Positions 60,915 to 64,000 of a stretch of DNA of 64,000 nucleotides are shown one piece after another. Location of the stretch: contig JAFEAR010000236.1 of NCBI GenBank assembly GCA_018266335.1, positions 34,052 to 98,051 on the forward strand. Reading direction: 5' to 3'. Origin of the DNA: Bdellovibrionales bacterium (GTDB taxonomy: Bacteria > Bdellovibrionota > UBA2428). Below the pieces are notes generated by a model. It had not been told where the DNA came from, ran no database searches, and worked only from the letters and a program-made list of their open reading frames with translations. Position 1 is the first letter of the stretch, and every line of letters begins with the position of its first letter. The position numbers and the translations under genes were made by a program.

Positions 60915-61892
60915 TCATGCTTGGCTCATGGAAGGCTGTCTGAACAGATGGCGCGGCAGCCACCACAGGTAGAACGCCATCCCGAAAAGTTCTACCAGCG
61001 ACTGGAAGACGACCACCACAACCGTGGTCTCCCAGCCGGCTGGCAAGGCCAGCGCGAACGGCAAGACGACGAAGGAATTGCGGGTGCCGAGGCTGAAGGC
61101 CAGTGTGCGCCCCGCGTCCAGGGGCAGTCGCAGCCACCTCGTGAACCCCCGCGCCAGCAGCGCGGCGACCAGCAGGAAGCCGACAAATACCGGCAGCACC
61201 GACAGCAGCACGGGTCCTGCATCATGCACAGTGCCGACCTGCGCACCTGCGATCAGGAATACCACCACGGCCAGCAGAGGCACTGGCCACCAGCCCAGCC
61301 GCTCGCGCCAGACGGCCCGTTCCGGGATGGCCTCGACCCAACGCTCGGTGAGTGCGGCAGCCACAAGGGGCACGCCGATCAGCATCAGCGCGGCGGGCAA
61401 CATTTCTTCAGTCTTGATTGCGGTACTGAAATCAGCTGCTGGCAGCATCAGCCACAGGTAAGCCGGCAAGAGCAGCAGTTGCAGCAGCAGGTTGAGCGGG
61501 GTGACCGCGATAGCCCGCGCGGTGTTGCCCTGGCCGAGTTGGGTGAAGGTAATGAACCAGTCGGTGCAGGGCACCAGCAAAACCAGCAACACGCCGAGGT
61601 GCAGTGCCGGGTCGTCGGGCAATGCATGCAGCGCCAGCCAAACGAGCAGCGGGATGAGAATGAAGTTACCGAGCAGGATCGCGAGGACGAAGCGGGCATC
61701 GCGGAATGCATCGCGCACGTGCAGCAGCGGCACCTGTACGAAGGTGGTGTAGAGCAGCGCGGCCAGCACCGGCCACAGCAAGGTCTCGAAGCGCGGCCCG
61801 ACGCCGGGTGCGAGTGTGCCCAGCGACAGGCCGCCAACGATGGCGGCCAGGTAGATCCAGACCTGGTGGCGTTCGAGGCTCAGACGGTTCAT
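60915..61892 (-). CDS. Bile acid:sodium symporter / arsenic-resistance type (ACR3-like) transporter
   Basis: A 325-residue membrane protein with about ten hydrophobic segments. The central VLLVLLVPCTDWFITFTQLGQGN segment has the conserved PCT cysteine of the ACR3/ArsB-like bile acid symporter superfamily. The usual GHGMA-like motif in the second half is replaced by RTLAFSLGTRNSFVVLPF. It probably exports arsenite or a related oxyanion. No arsR or arsC lies nearby. It stands alone between two repeat copies, suggesting a single-gene cassette. Confidence 0.78.
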   Translation of the reverse strand: MNRLSLERHQVWIYLAAIVGGLSLGTLAPGVGPRFETLLWPVLAALLYTTFVQVPLLHVRDAFRDARFVLAILLGNFILIPLLVWLALHALPDDPALHLGVLLVLLVPCTDWFITFTQLGQGNTARAIAVTPLNLLLQLLLLPAYLWLMLPAADFSTAIKTEEMLPAALMLIGVPLVAAALTERWVEAIPERAVWRERLGWWPVPLLAVVVFLIAGAQVGTVHDAGPVLLSVLPVFVGFLLVAALLARGFTRWLRLPLDAGRTLAFSLGTRNSFVVLPFALALPAGWETTVVVVVFQSLVELFGMAFYLWWLPRHLFRQPSMSQA

Positions 61893-62191
61893 CGACTACG
61901 CACGAAGTAGACGTCCGACACCACCGAGGTGGTCGTATGGTGTGTAGCGAATAGATGCACTCTTCCTCGGTAAAAGCCGCATTTTCCATTCTCCGAATTG
62001 CGGCGGGTTCCTGTGACCTGTCCCCACCAGCGTTACCAAGCGAAACTAGAGAAGCCCGTCAACCCAAGAGAATGACGGACCTGAATAACAGCTGCTCCTG
62101 GTAGTGAGTAATCAGTGCCGTCCGTTGTCGCGGGCACATGGCGCCCGCGAACAAATCCAGAACGTGCTTGGAGCTGGCAGCCGGTGTGAAG
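61893..62191. repeat. Intergenic region with repeat copy and hairpin
   Basis: Holds TCCGAATTGCGGCGGGTTCC (from 61993), a shorter third copy of the ssrA-flank repeat start, and a perfect 8-bp stem (TCGCGGGC at 62128-62135, GCCCGCGA at 62143-62150) downstream of the cation transporter on the minus strand, terminator-like without a T-run. No open reading frame is convincing. Confidence 0.65.
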
Positions 62192-63319
62192 TCACTTCAG
62201 CATCAGAATACGCCGCGCACCACTTAGCACCACCAAGCCGATGATGGTGCCAATGATCAGATCGGGGTAAGGAGATGCGGTCCAGGCCACCAACACGCCG
62301 GCCGCGATCACACCTAAATTTGCGATGACATCATTGGCTGAGAAAATATAGCTGGCCGTCATATGCGCGCCGCGGTCCCGCTTGCGCGCGATGAGCACAA
62401 GGCACGTCACATTGGCCACGAGAGCAACGAGCCCCATACCCATCATCAGGCTGGATTGCGGCTCGCTACCAAACGCAGCCCTGCGCGCGACTTCCACGAG
62501 AGCGCCAAGCGCCAAAGCCAATTGGAGCCAGCCAGCGATGTGGGCAGCCCTGATCTTCAGGTTTGCTCCGCGCCCGACAGCGTACAGTGCCAAGCCGTAC
62601 ACGGCCGCATCAGCAAACATGTCGAGAGAATCGGCGATCAGGCCTGTCGACTGAGCGACCCATCCGACCAGCATCTCCAAGACAAACATGGCGCCGTTGA
62701 TGGCCAGCAGCAGCCTAAGTGTCCGAGCTTCAGACGCATCGCCATCTGCGTCCAGCTCGGCCAATGCTTCATTGTCTTGGCGCACTGACTCGATGAGCTG
62801 CACGCCCAGATTCAAGAGTGCCAACTTTTCGAGAACTGCCTCAGACGGTCCCGAGTGGATGACCAACAACTCTCGCTTGCTCAGATCGAACGATAGCGCG
62901 CCAACGCCGGGCAAGTTCGCCAGCGCCATGCGAATGAGGTTTTCCTCCGCTGCACAGTCCATCTTGGGGATCGAGAAGCGCGTAGCGTTGCGATTGGTTG
63001 GCGTCGCTTGAGCAGTCTCAACCAATGTCGCGCCAAGGTTTAGCGGCCGGAGCTTCTCGGTGATGCGCTCCGCCTCGCCGGTATGCGTAACCTTCAGACG
63101 CTGCGCTGCCAAATCAAACTCAAGTGTCGCGACGGCATCGACCCCCGCCAATGCCATCCGGATCAGGTTCTCCTCCGATGGGCAATCCATCTTGGGTATG
63201 ACAAAAACGCTGGAGAAAGTCTTTGGGCGATCCACCGACACGGCGTCGTGCGAAATGTTTGAGCTGACCGGATTTGGTGTGCAGCTGCTGGAACAGCCAC
63301 TGTTTTGACATGTACTCAC
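62192..63319 (-). CDS. Cation diffusion facilitator with two metal-binding N-terminal domains
   Basis: GTG 63319 (AGGAAA upstream) gives 375 residues. The start is Cys-rich (STCQNSGCSSSCTPN, Cys4, 9, 13). Two successive domains each contain PKMDC followed by EENLIRMAL (about residues 45-115 and 120-190), a tandem duplication of a heavy-metal-associated fold. The C-terminal half is a CDF transporter with six membrane segments; DSLDMFADAAVYG and ANDVIANLGVIAAG correspond to the metal-site helices, with N/D in place of the usual H/D. Metal unknown; mercury, cadmium or zinc are possible. The neighbouring mer genes suggest soft metals. Confidence 0.8.
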   Translation of the reverse strand: MSTCQNSGCSSSCTPNPVSSNISHDAVSVDRPKTFSSVFVIPKMDCPSEENLIRMALAGVDAVATLEFDLAAQRLKVTHTGEAERITEKLRPLNLGATLVETAQATPTNRNATRFSIPKMDCAAEENLIRMALANLPGVGALSFDLSKRELLVIHSGPSEAVLEKLALLNLGVQLIESVRQDNEALAELDADGDASEARTLRLLLAINGAMFVLEMLVGWVAQSTGLIADSLDMFADAAVYGLALYAVGRGANLKIRAAHIAGWLQLALALGALVEVARRAAFGSEPQSSLMMGMGLVALVANVTCLVLIARKRDRGAHMTASYIFSANDVIANLGVIAAGVLVAWTASPYPDLIIGTIIGLVVLSGARRILMLK

Positions 63320-63440
63320 GAATTTTTTCCTGACGATATTGAAACCAGTCCTGTCAACTCCCACATCCCCTGGGACAGCCCCAATCGCACCCGACTGAAA
63401 CCTGCCGTTTTGGTTGCGGTGATACCTGCATTCTCTATTA
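63320..63440. other. Short gap upstream of cation transporter
   Basis: It carries the 5' region of the transporter gene (AGGAAAAAATTC before GTG on the minus strand). No promoter stands out. The rest is unassigned. Confidence 0.4.
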
Positions 63441-63688
63441 TCCGAATCGGGGCGGGTTCCTCCGCCTGCCGATGCTGAAAATCAACCGCTTGATTCGTCC
63501 GCGCGTAACCCTTTGATCTGTAAGAGCCTGCGTTGCGGCCTTTGCGGACTTCGGGCCACTCTCACAGAGCGAGGCCGGAGCGAGGAAACGCCAGGAGAGA
63601 GTGAAAACGGGCGTTTTCAGGCGTCCGGGCGCCGAGGCGAAGTCCGCAGGAATCCGCACGAACCCGCGCAGATACGCGGGACTTCAAG
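63441..63688. repeat. ssrA-flank repeat, copy B (adjoins ssrA terminator)
   Basis: Begins TCCGAATCGGGGCGGGTTCC; matches copy A (60531-60840) along nearly its full length and the short copy at 61993. Copy B abuts the true ssrA 3' end and terminator, so it is likely the original flank, and the others are duplicates made when elements inserted here. Confidence 0.8.
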
Positions 63689-63720
63689 AAAAATGCCCAA
63701 CTGCATACACAGTTGGGCAT
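63689..63720 (-). terminator. ssrA terminator
   Basis: Minus strand: ATGCCCAACTG, 6-nt loop, CAGTTGGGCAT, then TTTTTC. The stem has 11 perfect pairs and lies 6 nt after the encoded CCA end of tmRNA. Confidence 0.9.
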
Positions 63721-63726
63721 TGGTAT

Positions 63727-64000
63727 TGGTGGAGGCGGCGGGAATTGAACCCGCGTCCGCAAGCCCTCTACAGACAGTTCTACATACTTAGCCAAATTAT
63801 TTGATTTGACCTGGCAACCGCCAACCGGCAGGCTGATGACAGGCGAGTCACCTATTGTTTAACGTTCTATAAAGTGACCCTATAGAACGCGATCCCCGTT
63901 AGTGACTCTGCTGTCTGTTGCCAGACCCGGCGTTGAGGCCCACCGGTGCAGAGGCTAGCCGATTAAGCGGCTAAAGCGTAGTTTTCGTCGTTTGCGACTA
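63727..64000 (-). ncRNA. ssrA: tmRNA (3' part; 5' end beyond window)
   Basis: Minus strand. The 3' end CCA is encoded at 63727-63729, preceded by the acceptor and T-arm of the tRNA-like domain (TTCAATTCCCGCC). The tag-coding region is at 63963-63995: GCA AAC GAC GAA AAC TAC GCT TTA GCC GCT TAA, that is ANDENYALAA, which tags stalled proteins for degradation. The sequence between (63740-63960) folds as pseudoknots in this family. The 5' half lies right of the window. An intact 3' end shows that insertions downstream rebuilt or left the gene whole. Confidence 0.97.

Noticed and set aside
60915..61892. Complete ars operon
   Set aside because: Only the transporter is present; no arsR, arsC or arsH-like gene was found next to it.

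Overview
The window is GC-rich proteobacterial DNA. At its right edge is the 3' part of ssrA (tmRNA, minus strand), whose tag reads ANDENYALAA. That tag, together with the gene families present (lambda-like head genes, a mer operon, a DUF3489/DUF2924/serine recombinase cluster), points to a beta- or gammaproteobacterium; I cannot place it more precisely. Everything left of 63727 lies downstream of ssrA, a common insertion hotspot for genomic islands, and the content is almost wholly accessory.

Region 1 (1-14520) is a defence island. A tightly packed plus-strand operon encodes two tandem, different HsdM methylases (the first cut by the window edge), HsdS, HsdR, a GmrSD-like DUF262/DUF1524 protein and a 1418-residue protein joining a RecB-like nuclease to an Upf1-like SF1 helicase. 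A DNA methyltransferase gene converges on it tail to tail.

Region 2 (14592-57693) is an apparently intact prophage. On the minus strand, read from right to left: terminase small and large subunits, two fibre-like proteins, gpW, portal, S49 protease with a nested scaffold, decoration protein, E-type capsid, connectors, tail tube, G/GT frameshift chaperones, tape measure, host-specificity and tail-tip proteins, DUF2793, holin-like proteins and lysozyme. To the right lie two ParB-methyltransferase fusions and an early operon (excisionase-like HTH, Sak4-type ATPase, DUF669-like protein, DEAD/DEAH helicase, DUF6511, Cas4-like nuclease, primase-helicase, RuvC-like resolvase). Next come a pair of unrecognised genes (50189-52385), a divergent XRE + ImmA/IrrE control module, a repeat-like helical protein, and DUF2924, a large serine recombinase and a ParB/KorB-type HTH protein. 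A 31-bp leader motif occurs four times, each 65-67 nt before a start codon (DUF6900, DUF3489, an unknown gene, DUF2924), tying these distant plus-strand genes together.

Region 3 (57690-60523) is a compact mer operon (merTPA with divergent merR) with a textbook MerR operator; its merA stop overlaps the stop of the last prophage gene. Region 4 (60524-63720) holds two metal-related transporters separated by three copies of a sequence that also flanks ssrA, suggesting stepwise insertion of small modules at the ssrA end.

Sequence signals beyond genes include a canonical T_TTT_TTC frameshift site, an internal scaffold start, a cluster of hairpins built from one 7-mer near the primase-helicase gene, three hairpins between the terminase genes, and several terminators and operators. 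No CRISPR array, tRNA or rRNA gene was seen.
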